This document shows, in pieces, positions 1 through 10,330 of a DNA stretch of 64,000 nucleotides. The translations under genes were made by a program, and so were the position numbers. A model generated the notes under the pieces. The model was not told the DNA's origin, did not search any database, and saw only the letters and a program-made list of their open reading frames with translations. The stretch comes from Cordylochernes scorpioides (taxonomy: Eukaryota; Arthropoda; Arachnida; Pseudoscorpiones; Chernetidae), in contig CP092864.1 of the NCBI GenBank assembly GCA_030710605.1, positions 136,649,255 to 136,713,254 of the forward strand. Reading direction: 5' to 3'. Position 1 is the first letter of the stretch; each line of letters begins with the position of its first letter.

Positions 1-1682
1 AGGATAAGAAATTTAGTGTATCATTTCATATTTCTATTAATTCATAACATTTTTCTCTCTCACACATTTTTTCTATAATTTACAGAATAAAATAAAGATT
101 TTAATTATTAAACTATATGCATATAGAATATTAGTTCATGAAATAAAGTCATTTCGTAATACAACAGCTTTCTGGAGATGGGTTTCTTTTTCAAGTTCTC
201 GGGTATTCTTGTCCTTCTAATAAACGTCGTTTATTATTATTCGTTTTTACATACTCCTGTAGAAGAGCAGAGATGCCTGAAAGCTTGAGATTAAATTAAT
301 AAAAAGAAACTCATCTACAGAAACCCCTACTTTTATTATTTTAATCTATATTTATGAGATTTAAAAATCAAGTAAAAAAAGTCATTTCGTAAAAAAAATC
401 AAAATATGATTCACAGAATAATTGCATTCCACTCTCAGATGTTATCTTAGAACTAATGGAGTGGTTCTCTCTATGAACATAAATAAAAACATTTTTATTG
501 ACCATTGACCATAAGAAAACAAATAGAAAAACAAGACTAAGTGGATTGCCATCACTTCCGCGATGCAACAAAAAACCAAACGCATAAAAAAAGTAATGAA
601 GTCTCTATTGGAGATGAAGAGAATTAAAAAAAGTTAAGGATGTAGAGAGGAGCTTGGTTTACAAAATGGATAAAATTGAAGAAGAAAAAACATCGGTCTT
701 TGACCTTTTACTTTTTTAGAGATTGAAGTTTTTCTACTTGGGGTTTCAAGGCTATAGACAAAATGACGAAATATTGGACCGATTTGTTAAAAACATAAAT
801 TCTTCCTTGAAAGAAAGTATTTTGTTTTAAAGAATAATAAAAAATCGTATGAAAAATTAATTTCAAAATTTCTTTATAAATAATTGTAATAGGTAGAAGA
901 TATAACAAGTGAACAAAATTTTATCAAAAGATTAAAATTGTGAAACGAATAATTTATTGCTAGGTTTTCTATTTAACTGAGTTTTCAAGCATTTCTGCCC
1001 TTCTACAGGAGTAAGCTCATTTTTATGTATCATAGACAAGACAGTCAGACATTGCGTTTATATAGATGCCTTTTTTTTAGAAAACATATTTTAAAGATTA
1101 TATAATTTTTATGAACAGAACGCATCTTTTTCAGGTTATTCTTAAAGTTTGAAATTTGAGCAAACAGAATGCACACACACAAACAACACATCAACACGCT
1201 TTTTATTTCCAAGGCCGTCTAAGCTTACCTATTACATTTCACACGCTATAACAAGTGAAGATAATATTTTTTGGAAAAACTTTTTTATTTTGGATTTCTG
1301 AAGATTATTATCACATTATTTTTATGAATAAAGGAAAATTCACTGAGGGAAGAGTTTCTTTTTCAATCACAACAATACAAGCTTTCGGACTTAACAACCC
1401 TTCAACAGGCATAACTACGATACAAAAAGGTAAGATATTTGAAAAGGGCATATATTGGATAATAAAGTAATTTATTTAGCAATATTTCAGTTGGCTGAAC
1501 GCCAAACCTTTTCAGGGTACAACAACGTATTTATACTTTAAAAAACTCGGTTAAACGATAACATTTGAGATCGATTAAATGGACGTTTAAGAGAGGTTAG
1601 ATGCTTAAAAGAAGATCTGTAAACATTAAAGAATTTAGATTAAATGGTTAATAACAAACTTATATATATGGATTAATATTTG
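1..1682. other. AT-rich DNA without a recognised gene
   Basis: No reading frame here resembles a known protein. The only structure I see is dispersed repeat material. An inverted pair of related ~40-bp segments lies at about 258-300 (+) and 967-1015 (-); both read CTCCTGTAGAAG, then a GC-containing hairpin, then TGAAA. A third related segment at about 1378-1410 (minus strand) reads CCTGTTGAAG, then a hairpin, then CCGAAAGCTTG, and is followed at 1480-1512 by a segment that recurs inverted at 34735-34770. These resemble decayed hammerhead-type repeats but are too degenerate to call. Confidence 0.5.
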
Positions 1683-2035
1683 TTTATGGTTGTTGTTGTC
1701 GTGTCCAATGAAGAGCCTTAGATGTCTCCGTACATTTCTATCACAGCAGTCGCAATGTCCTCTATCTTGTGTTTGTAAAGTTTTGGGTCCATGTCAATTT
1801 CCTGTGAGCCTCACATGTCTCCATACATCCCAATCACAGCAGTCGCAATGTCCACTATCTTGGGTATGTATACTGTATTGTTGTTGTCGTGTCCAATGAA
1901 GAGCCTCAGATATCTCCATACATCTCTATCACAGCAGTCACAATGTCCTCTATCTTGGGTGGGTAAAGCTGCTCTTCTGGGTCCATGTCAATTTCCTGCA
2001 AGGCGGCGGCCATTGCTGGGCATTATTTTCTTCTG
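1683..2035 (-). repeat. Tandem LINE 3'-end fragments
   Basis: Read on the minus strand, three partial copies of one LINE tail lie side by side. The last ~40 codons read like AALQKIDMDPEQQLY, then an IEDIATAVIEMYGDI-type ending and a stop, then a 3' UTR rich in CAACAACAA (seen on the plus strand as TTGTTGTTGTCGTGTCC at 1690 and 1880). The same tail ends the LINE fragment at 4112-4927 and recurs at 16729-17000. These are 5'-truncated, non-functional copies. Confidence 0.6.
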
Positions 2036-2229
2036 GGAGAACTTTTGTAAAATCGTCCTCTCTACTAACAAGGAATCAAATAAGCTATTTAAATAATCAA
2101 GTGAGTCAATAAGTTGTTCTGTGTTATTAACCAGACGAATGAACAAGCTCTGACGGAATGACTGTTTAACTATACGTTAATTTTTTACCTAAGTACTGTA
2201 ATTACTAATGAAGTTGATAACACGCCAGC

Positions 2230-2640
2230 AAAAAAAAGGCACAGGAAAAATCTTATCACAGAATGATAAACTTAGGCAGTTAGAGGTTCATGGAGTTTTA
2301 AAGACATAGAGACAGTAGCTAAATAAAAATTAACAAGAACTGGAAGATCCTACCTAAGCACAGCTGGTACAGTGGAGTGAACCCAGGAGGAGCTCTGAAC
2401 CTCAGAAATAGACGCAATCAAAAAACACTAACAAGATTTAGAACAGGCCATCTCAAGCAATTGAAGATAGAAAATACCAAAATCTACCCCACCTGCCCAA
2501 AATGTAGCTTGGCACCTGCAGCTCCAGAACACATTTTGGCTTACATTAGATGCACTAAACAGGACCTTTGGGAGAGTCCGCTGCTTATCATCAAACAGCT
2601 CGAGGAGCATGAACTCATGGAATTCGTGTAATATACCAAT
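2230..2640 (+). pseudogene. LINE C-terminal region (Jockey-like), degenerate
   Basis: This is a decayed C-terminal domain of a non-LTR retrotransposon ORF2. The frame at 2377-2631 contains PGGALNLRNRRNQKTL, then a TCPKCSLAPAAPEHIL zinc-knuckle-like segment and a final stretch ending LEEHELMEFV before the stop. The upstream bases 2235-2376 align by eye with the end of the plus-strand LINE at 7690-7830 (shared AAGAACTGGA and CCTAAGCACAG segments). Frameshifts and stops break the connection. It is a truncated copy. Confidence 0.65.
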
Positions 2641-2654
2641 AAAAGAAATTATTC

Positions 2655-2745
2655 TTGGAAAAAAAAGCTACAACAACCAATTATTCAATTCCCGACGTTT
2701 CAGTGTCGCTCTCACTGTCATTCTTCTCAGGAGATTAAATAAATA
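2655..2745 (-). repeat. Degenerate hammerhead-like repeat fragment
   Basis: The minus strand reads CCTGAGAAGAATGACAG, then AGAGCGACACT, then GAAACGTC. This resembles a hammerhead core with a short stem II (AGTG/CACT), but the first core box has inserted bases, so it is probably inactive. It is a possible relic of an element like the FB family described below. Confidence 0.3.
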
Positions 2746-2875
2746 TTTGGTTGAGATGTAGCCATATATTTTTCTAAACAAATTTCCAACCCACAAATGA
2801 TATTCTAAAACTTGAAATCAGTGGTGAACCCTCCCAGTTTAATCTACCGCTGTTATATTTCACTAGCCGAATGAC

Positions 2876-3323
2876 CCGGGCAACGCCCGTGTTTTAATTT
2901 AGACACCTGGACCTGTTGGATCATTAACGCCCGTATTTTACCCGATTGAATGTTTTTATTCAAATACTATTTGTTACAATTATAAATTTGCGCCTTAAAT
3001 AAATATATATATTAGTTAATAACTATAGCCTATGTGTTTTATCTGTCTATGTACTGTTGGCTTCCGTAGGCGTCTCTTACTGGGAAAAAGAAAGAGAGGA
3101 TTCCATTTAGTTATTAACTAATATATGCATTTATTTAAGGAGCGACCCGCTCCAACACAATAGTTACAAAACCCAAAAAGCGAGTGGGGGGGGCAAAGTG
3201 TCTCGCGCAGTGGCGGCGCCATCGTAGCGAACCAATAGGAGAGCGCCATTCCAAAAAAAAAAAAAAAAAAAGCAAACGGTGACAGAGATGAAGAACGCAT
3301 GACGCTCGTAACTGTATATAGAA
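2876..3323 (-). mobile_element. Non-autonomous Helitron, family Hel-A (minus copy)
   Basis: This is the reverse complement of the Hel-A units inserted in the 57-bp array (17630-26422). The minus-strand 5' end is TTCTATATACAG and the 3' end is the hairpin CGGGCGTTGCCCG followed by GGTCATTCGGCTAG. It sits between a host A and T with no target duplication, as expected for Helitrons. It contains the same poly-C/poly-A tracts as the array copies plus extra bases near 2900-2930. It codes for no Rep/helicase. Confidence 0.75.
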
Positions 3324-3329
3324 TTTTTC

Positions 3330-3552
3330 GACGTTTGACTAGTTTTACTGCAAATGTTTCTTTTGAACGAAAAATCATAATTTATTTTAAAGAGAAATAA
3401 CGACTATTACCTAACCTTAGGGATGAAGTATGAAAGGATGAATTGTGAAGAGTAGTGATAAACGGAAAAATAAGAGTGTCCAGGGATGGGAATCAAACCC
3501 ACAAATATCCGCTTACCGGGCAGATGCCATGTCTCTCCACTAAGCTACCCTT
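3330..3552 (-). repeat. Old tRNA-derived SINE copy
   Basis: The minus strand carries a diverged copy of the tRNA-like SINE that is tandemly repeated at 22605-23468. The tRNA-related head (about 3479-3551) keeps the acceptor-like ends and a B-box-like segment with mutations. The body matches the CTTTTT..CGTT..GTTTCACC..AAATAAATT.. body of the younger copies. It abuts the TA at 3559-3560 where the long-TIR element begins. Confidence 0.6.
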
Positions 3553-3560
3553 TGTAAATA

Positions 3561-3965
3561 CAGGGGTGATCCAAAAGTCCCGCACAACTTTAAAAATTAA
3601 TAACTCCGCGAATATTTGCGCTAGAGCAATGCGGTAAACACCATTGTGTTCAGGATGCAATGGGATTTTTTATGGCAAATAATGAAAAATTCGAAATTGA
3701 TTTTAGTTACAATTTTATTCGCCAGATGGCGCTCTAACCAGAATCAGAGATTCAGCGGCCAAATTGTTTGATAAATTGAAAAATATAACTGATCGACACG
3801 TATTTTTCCTTTTTGAATACCAGGAAAGAACCCTTATAATATCAAATAACAAATTAATAAAACACCACTTCGCCAAAAGTATGAAGAATTGGTTAACGAT
3901 TTTCAAATACAATCAGAGATATGTAAAATAGGTAAATGCAAATTAAAACATGTAGCAAAAAGAAA
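3561..3965 (+). repeat. Left long terminal inverted repeat
   Basis: It matches the reverse complement of 14283-14679 with scattered substitutions and short indels, including shared segments AATAACTCCGCGAATATTTG and CGCCAGATGGCGCTCTA. The outer end carries the TA-flanked CAGGGGTGATCC motif. Confidence 0.8.
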
Positions 3966-4111
3966 ATTGATATTTTAGATACGGTTTGTTTCCGAAGATA
4001 ATAAATTTCTAATATTTTTAATTCAACTCTCACTCAGTGTCGATTATGTTTATTTTAATTCATTTGAAAAATATGTATCTATCTCTGATAATTTATTTTA
4101 CTCTGGAATTT

Positions 4112-4927
4112 CGTTGTTGTTTTTGTCGTGTCCAACAAATAGCCTCAGATGTCTCCATGCATTTCTATCACAGCAGCAGCAGCAATGTCCACTATCTTGG
4201 ATGTATACAGCTGTTGCTCTGGGTCTATGTCAATTTTCTGCAAGGCTGCGGGCATGAGAATATGTGGGTAGTTGTTAGTTCCACACCAGGACAGTTGTTG
4301 CATGTTCTATAGGTTCTTGTGCCATCTGGATGTATTTTAATTCCTTTATAATGTTTTGTTCTAGGTCTTGTTATAGTTTTTGTCAGTTTTCTCTCAGAGT
4401 TTATTTCACATATTTGATCTTTTCTTATTTTTTGTTTAATTATATTGTATTTTGCCAAAGCATCAGCGTCAAATACTGACATTTGTTCTTTATTTTGGCT
4501 CAGCTTTCTGGCTTCCTTTGCCAAATCAACTGTCATTTCATTACCCCCGATCTCAACACGGGCAGGAATCCATTGTAGAATGCAGTTATTCTCCAATGAT
4601 TCCAGTTGGGTAAGTAACGAGTGTATTTTCTGTGTGATTCTAGTATTGCCCTTCTGATTTCTTCTAGAGCGGATATGGAGTCGCTGTATATTAAAATTCC
4701 TTCTGCTTGATGCAGGGATGGTTGGTAAGGCATAAATCAAGAGCTTTCCAGATAGCTGTCAGTTCACAAGTGAAGTTTGACGAAATCTGTCCTGCTCCTT
4801 CTTTGATTTTGATGTTTGTTCCATCTTGCTGTATTATGTTAATTCCGGCCACTCCATTACTCAGGGTAAGGTCTGAAGATCCATCTGTAAATGCTGTTAA
4901 AGGGCGTGGCCTAGCATTTTTAATCAA
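4112..4927 (-). pseudogene. LINE ORF2 3' part: RNase H and C-terminal domain
   Basis: Two overlapping minus-strand frames, split by a frameshift near 4690-4740, form the end of a non-LTR retrotransposon ORF2. The RNase H domain is recognisable: TDGSS (first Asp), ELTAIWKAL (Glu), LIYSDSISALEEI (second Asp), then ILQWIPARVEIGGNEM. It is followed by a basic linker, a CNNCPGVELTTTHIFSC zinc-knuckle-like segment and the IDMDPEQ-type tail with CAACAACAA 3' UTR. It is truncated upstream of RNase H at about 4927, where it abuts the oppositely oriented LINE copy starting near 4887. It is non-functional. Confidence 0.75.
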
Positions 4928-7850
4928 GAATTTGTACTATGAGGACATAGCCGTTAATATTACAAACACATCAGACCTCGAAGCCCAAGGTATCAAAGTC
5001 TACCTTAATCAAAACAAAGCCATCAACATATACAATATGTATCACCCTCCAAACAATACATTTATTGACGATGATATAATAAGATATAATACTGCACAAG
5101 CCCTTGATATAAGTTTTTACTATCCTGACATTTTCCACAAATGCAAATAGCAAATATTAAAAAGTTTTGTAAGTGATCATTTGCCTAATTTGATAGAAAT
5201 TAGCATCAAGACCAAAACTAGCTCAATTAAGAAAAAGTCTGGAACTTCAAAAAGGCTAATATGATATCTTTCGAAAACACCATTATTAAAGCAGCCAAAG
5301 TTTCAATACGAAGAGGTAATATTAAGAAATGGATTCCATATTATACACACCAGGCAAAAAAATATTCAAACACTTATAACTAAAAGATATTAACTACAAA
5401 AAAGTGCACCAAAAACCAAACAAATTGTATAACTGAACTGAACATTGTGATTGCAAAAATAAAAAGATTATACGTAAATGTAAAAAGGGAAAAATGGAAA
5501 CAAACTTGTGAAAACCTGAACCCAAGAAACCCAAATACAAAACTTTGGAATTTGGCAAAACAAATTGACAGAGCCCAGCCACAAACTGAAAACACAAATA
5601 TGATTAAGAATACAGATAGTACACCAGCAACTAATTACACAATTCATATCAAATAAGTAGTAAAATCAAGGTTGAAAAAAGAAAGATTATTCATGACTGT
5701 AAAATATCACCAGCACTCATAATATTTTCCATGAAAAAATCAATATGAAAGAGCTAGCTTATGCATTAGAAAACACTGACCTGAACAAGACTGCTGGGCC
5801 AGATGGAATCCATGGCCGAATGATATCAAACTTGCGCAAAATTGGCAAAGAAAGACTTCTTGATATTTTCAATAACTCCTGGAAAACTGTAAAATTGCCT
5901 CAAGACTGTAAAAATGCAACAATAATTCCCATTAAAAAACTTGACAAATCTGCTGATGACCCAAAAAACTACCGACCTATCTCCCTAACAAATATTTGCT
6001 GCAAATTAATGGAAAAAATTATACTCAGACGACTCACCTACCACCCCGACACAATAAATCTCTTACCAGAAGAACAATATGTATTTAGGAAAGGACATGG
6101 GACAATAGATCAACTCTTATTTTTCACAAAAAAGGTAAAAGATGCACAAACAGAAAACCAACTAACCACACCCTAGCTGATTTTTTAGACCTTACACAAA
6201 GTTTGATAAAGTATGGAAAAACAAGTTAATTACAAAATTATACAAGCATTTCAAAATTGATGGAAAAGCTATCACTTGGATAAATGATTCCCTTAAAAAT
6301 AGATACATCAGGGTCAAATATAATGGAACTCTATCTAAAACCTTCAAATTGTACCAAGGATTACCACAAGGATCAGTCCTTAGCCCAACTCTCTTCACCC
6401 TATTTATTGCAGGCATAGAAGAAAAAAATTCACATAATACCAATATTGGACTTTTCGCTGATGACATTATTCTATGGAGCAGTAACATTAACTGGAAAAA
6501 AGCTGAAAGGGATTTGAACAAGACTCTTCTCCACCTAGAAAAATTTGCTAATAAACATAAATTAGAATTTAACCCCCAAAAATGTGAAACCGGTTTTTTT
6601 ACTACCGATAAGAAACTATACAAAATAAGGCCGAATATTATTCTGAAAGAACAGCAATTACAATATAATAAACATCCTAAATTTCTTGGCTACACCCTGG
6701 ATCCAGAAATTAACTCCAGTAAACATATTGAAGAAGTTATTAGAAAAGGAAGAGACCGACTAAAAATCCTGAAATATATTTCAGGAATAGAGTGGGGAGC
6801 CGATGCAACCACACTAAAATTAACTTACACATCTCTAATTAGACCTATCCTGGAATATGGATATCAAATCTATGGTACAGCATCTGAAACAAATCTAAAA
6901 TCACTGGAAAGGATATGACTAAGTGCAGCTAGAATTATTACAGGTCTTCGAAATACCTGCCCTAACGATATTCTACTTTATGAGGCAGACATTATGCCCT
7001 TAAAGGATAGAAGAAGCTACAATCTGCCAAAATATATAAACAAAATCAAGAATTATGGAAACAAACACAGAACTTTCAATTACATACCTAATTGAGAACC
7101 CAATATAAGACTCAAAAAAGAAGGCCCTCTCCACCTGGCCAAAAGAAATAGATTTTTAAAATATAAAGTGGAAAAATATTATTTAGCTGAAAAAATATCT
7201 CCATGCGAACCACTAACAAAATGTTATTTTTAATGCCACTTTAAATGAACCTTCCAACAGACAATACCAAAATCCAGAATACTTAAAACAATTATCATTA
7301 TAAATAATTAATAAAATTCCTAAAAAAATGCAATAACTATCTATACCGATGGTAGCAGAGACGAGTTGGGACACACTGGCAGTGGCTCTCTCATTAAGAC
7401 CACAAATGGCAATGAGAAAATAAACAGAAGAAACCCAGGAATTTGCTCAGTCTTCAGAACAGAACTTATAGCCATCAATGAAGTCTTAAAATCCATCAGA
7501 CACATTAAACATCACGATATATGGATTCTTACTGATAGTAGAAGTGCCATACAACACTTGAGTCACACAGGGGATCTTAGAGACAAATTAAGCAGGAACA
7601 TAATTGGTTATCTCCAAAAACTCTCAATACCTCAAAAATTCACCTTCAATGGATACCCTTACATGTTAGCATTGAAGGCAATGAAGCTGCTAATGCGCTA
7701 GCGAAAAAAGGCACAAAAGAAACCTTGCTACAGAAAAATAAACTTACTTTAAAGAAATAGAAACAGTAGCCAAAATAAACAAGAACTGGAGGATCCCACC
7801 TAAGCACAGTTGGTATACCCTAGAAGCAGATGGCCACCCAGACCTTTAGG
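4887..7850 (+). pseudogene. Jockey-like LINE ORF2: endonuclease to RNase H, decayed
   Basis: This is a 5'-truncated non-LTR retrotransposon in plus orientation. It begins within the AP-endonuclease domain (GRGLAFLIKNLYYED, then YNMYHPPNN near 5030-5060). The reverse transcriptase runs from about 5745 to 6920: NKTAGPDGIHGRMI, NYRPISLTNICCKLMEKII, GLPQGSVLSPTLFTLFI and a catalytic FADDIILWS box at about 6450. The RNase H domain lies at 7325-7720 (YTDGSRDELG, FRTELIAINE, ILTDSRSAIQHL). Several stops and frameshifts separate these blocks, so no full-length product can be made. It ends abruptly near 7850, at the border of the R1-like element. Confidence 0.8.
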
Positions 7851-7859
7851 TCCACAAGC

Positions 7860-10330
7860 CGGCATGCTAAGCATGCCCTTCGCTGCTATTCTGTTCTACT
7901 CATAAGCCAAGTAACGGTATCCAAGCTAGTGCTTGGACATTGTACCTGGAAACACCACCTCCCAGACAACGTGTCTGGAAGGATTTCTATACCGGTGGCC
8001 TTTAATCATAGCAAAATAGGAAACTATCTACTGTGTCCAGCAGGGACCGCGGGGAGGCAGCCCCCGGTCGACTCTGTTCACTCACAGCTGAGGAAAAGCT
8101 CAGCTGCCACGTCGTGGGCTTTCTCAAGAAGCTTGCTGTGATTTCTCAGCAGCTTACTCTTGATCGCGCCCCTCGCCCTCCTTCTCTCTTCCTGCACACC
8201 CACTACCCTTTGACAATCCAAGACGTAGTGGCGTGCATTCATATCCCTTTCTCCATAGACGCAATCAGGGTTTCTCTTAATTTTAAATCTGTGGAGACTT
8301 GGGGAAGAGAGCCCATGTCCCGAACTACCCTAATGAGTTTGTGGGACATTACCTTACAGAGGTACTTGGGTGTTGTTACCCCATTGAATACCTTTCTCCC
8401 CTTCACACTGTTCCTCCATCTGTCCAACCATAAGTCCTGGACGTGCCCCCTGATCCTCCTATAAACTTATTTCTTGGTCACTGGGGTCCTCAGTGATCTA
8501 CCTCTAAAGCATCCTGCCTTAGCGATCCTGTCTGCGAACTCATTACCTTCGATGAGGTTGTGTCTCCTAAACCAAGGGAGCTCCGGAGCCCGCGTCATCA
8601 TCTCCAGCTCCTGGATTATTTGATGCGCGAGTTGCCCTTTCTCCAGATTGATGGCGACGGGGCCGACATACAATCTGAATAGAGGCGGTCCGGGCTGAAG
8701 TTCTTCTCGGCACACACTCTGAGGGCTACCCTGATCGCAACCAGCTCGGCTGAAAAGACCAATTCGTCCACTCTGAGTGTTAAACTTTCTTGGAAGATCA
8801 GCTCTCCATTAGTGAATATCACTACCCCAGCTCCAGTATTGGTTCCAGACTTACTACAATCAGTGAAAACCTCCGTGCCAATCCCTGTCGGCCCTCCAGG
8901 ACTCCAATTCCACTTTCCCTGTTCTCCCAGATCTTCTGTCTGATGGTCTCCTCCTTTAGTTTCAATCCCAGGGGAATAAGCCCAGCGAGGACCAAAAAGG
9001 CCTAACTGCTGGTAGTGCGATATCCCCCTGTGATTCTGAGTGCCGCTGTCCTCTGCACTCTCTCTAGAGTTTTTGCCACCTTCTGATCCCTGTTTCGGCG
9101 CCACCAAGCCCCGGAAGCATATAGCAAGATTGGCTCGACACAGGAGAGGCAGAGGTTCCTAAAAATAGTACCCTCCTTCTCCCCCCCCCCCCCTGTTGAG
9201 AGCCGTCCAGGACAGGCCTGCACAACGCCTCCCTGCCTCTCGCCACCATCTCCTCCGCCTGGTATTGCCAACCCATCTTGTCATCAATGACCACCCCCAG
9301 AATGGTCATCCTATTGACCACGCTACCCTCCGTCCTTCCATCCGGATAGCCGGCTTGTGTTCCCATTTGATCCCTTTCCTTTTAGTTCTTATGTCCCTAG
9401 GCTTAAAGCTGAGGGCTTTAGTTTTGGAGACATTGAACTTAAGGCCCAGATCGAGAGAATTTGGAGAGAAGTTTCAACACACTTCTCAGCCTTCGCTCTC
9501 GAAGCAGCCTCAATGATGAGGAACTGCTCGTCAGCATAGAGAACCAGCCTGGCTCCCTCAGGGAGCCCCCCCTGGAAAACGGTGTTTACCAGGATATTCC
9601 ACAGAATAGGTCCGCAGCAAGAGCCCTGGGGGCAACCCCTAGCACAGTTTCTTTCCAACTTCCGCCCACCAAAACTGAGGCTAATCCGTCTATCCCTCAG
9701 GAAGTCACGAACCAAGCTGCACAAATTATCAGGACAACCCATGTCCATCAAATTTCTCATCAGCTTGTTCCAGCTCATGGAGTTGAACGCGCCATCAATG
9801 TCCAGGGCCACGAAAAGAACCCAAGCACCCTTATTTAAGCCCATCTCAACCCCCTCTAACACCTCGTTCAGAGCTGTGGTTGTGGACTTTCCTTCCCTAA
9901 AACCATGTTGGAAAGAGGAAAGGAGCTCATTACTCTCTAGCCAATGCTTCAGTCGCTAAGCTAGTAGGCTATCCAGGACCATACCTAGACACACTAATAA
10001 AGAAAGCGGACTATAATCATTAGGAGAATTACCCTTTCTACCAGACTTTTCGAGAAGCACTATTCGGGCAACCTTCCATGCCTCAGGAAATGTACCAGTG
10101 TCCAGGCACCTATTGAATAACCTGGAAAGAAGCGATGGGTGCATCCTTACCAGGGCTTTCACGACCGTGTTATCGATCCCTTCGGGACCAGGAGATTTCT
10201 TTTTCCAGAACTTGAAAGCCGTCAGTTTCACCTCATCCTCAGAAAAGGGCGGATCTACCAAACCACAAGTGGTCAGAGAGATCTCGGCCTCTGGTTCCTC
10301 GTTTCCGAAGTGCCGATCCAAGTTGTTTTT
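7860..10330 (-). pseudogene. R1-clade-like LINE ORF2, decayed
   Basis: The minus strand carries a GC-richer non-LTR retrotransposon. From its 5' side (10330 downward) come a SPGPEGIDNTVVKALV linker and RT start, AWKVARIVLLEKSGR, then VLFVALDIDGAFNSMSW (catalytic Asp box), GCPQGSCCGPILWN and a LVLYADEQFL box. That last box should be YADD but the second Asp is Glu. C-terminal RT pieces (LCLSCVEPILLYASGAWW) are at 9000-9270. RNase H pieces (VFTDCSKSGTNTGAG, VFSAELVAIRVAL, LIEGNEFADRIAKAG) are at about 8480-8870, and a basic C-terminal tail follows. The CPQGS.(S/C)GP form of the RT motif favours the R1 clade. Frameshifts and stops make it inactive. Confidence 0.75.

Noticed and set aside
4112..7850. 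Twin-priming inversion of a single LINE
   Set aside because: Both oppositely oriented pieces contain the RNase H region, so they cannot be complementary parts of one 5'-inverted copy.
9389..9959. Plus-strand frames overlapping the R1-like element
   Set aside because: Shadow frames; the minus strand shows clear reverse-transcriptase motifs.
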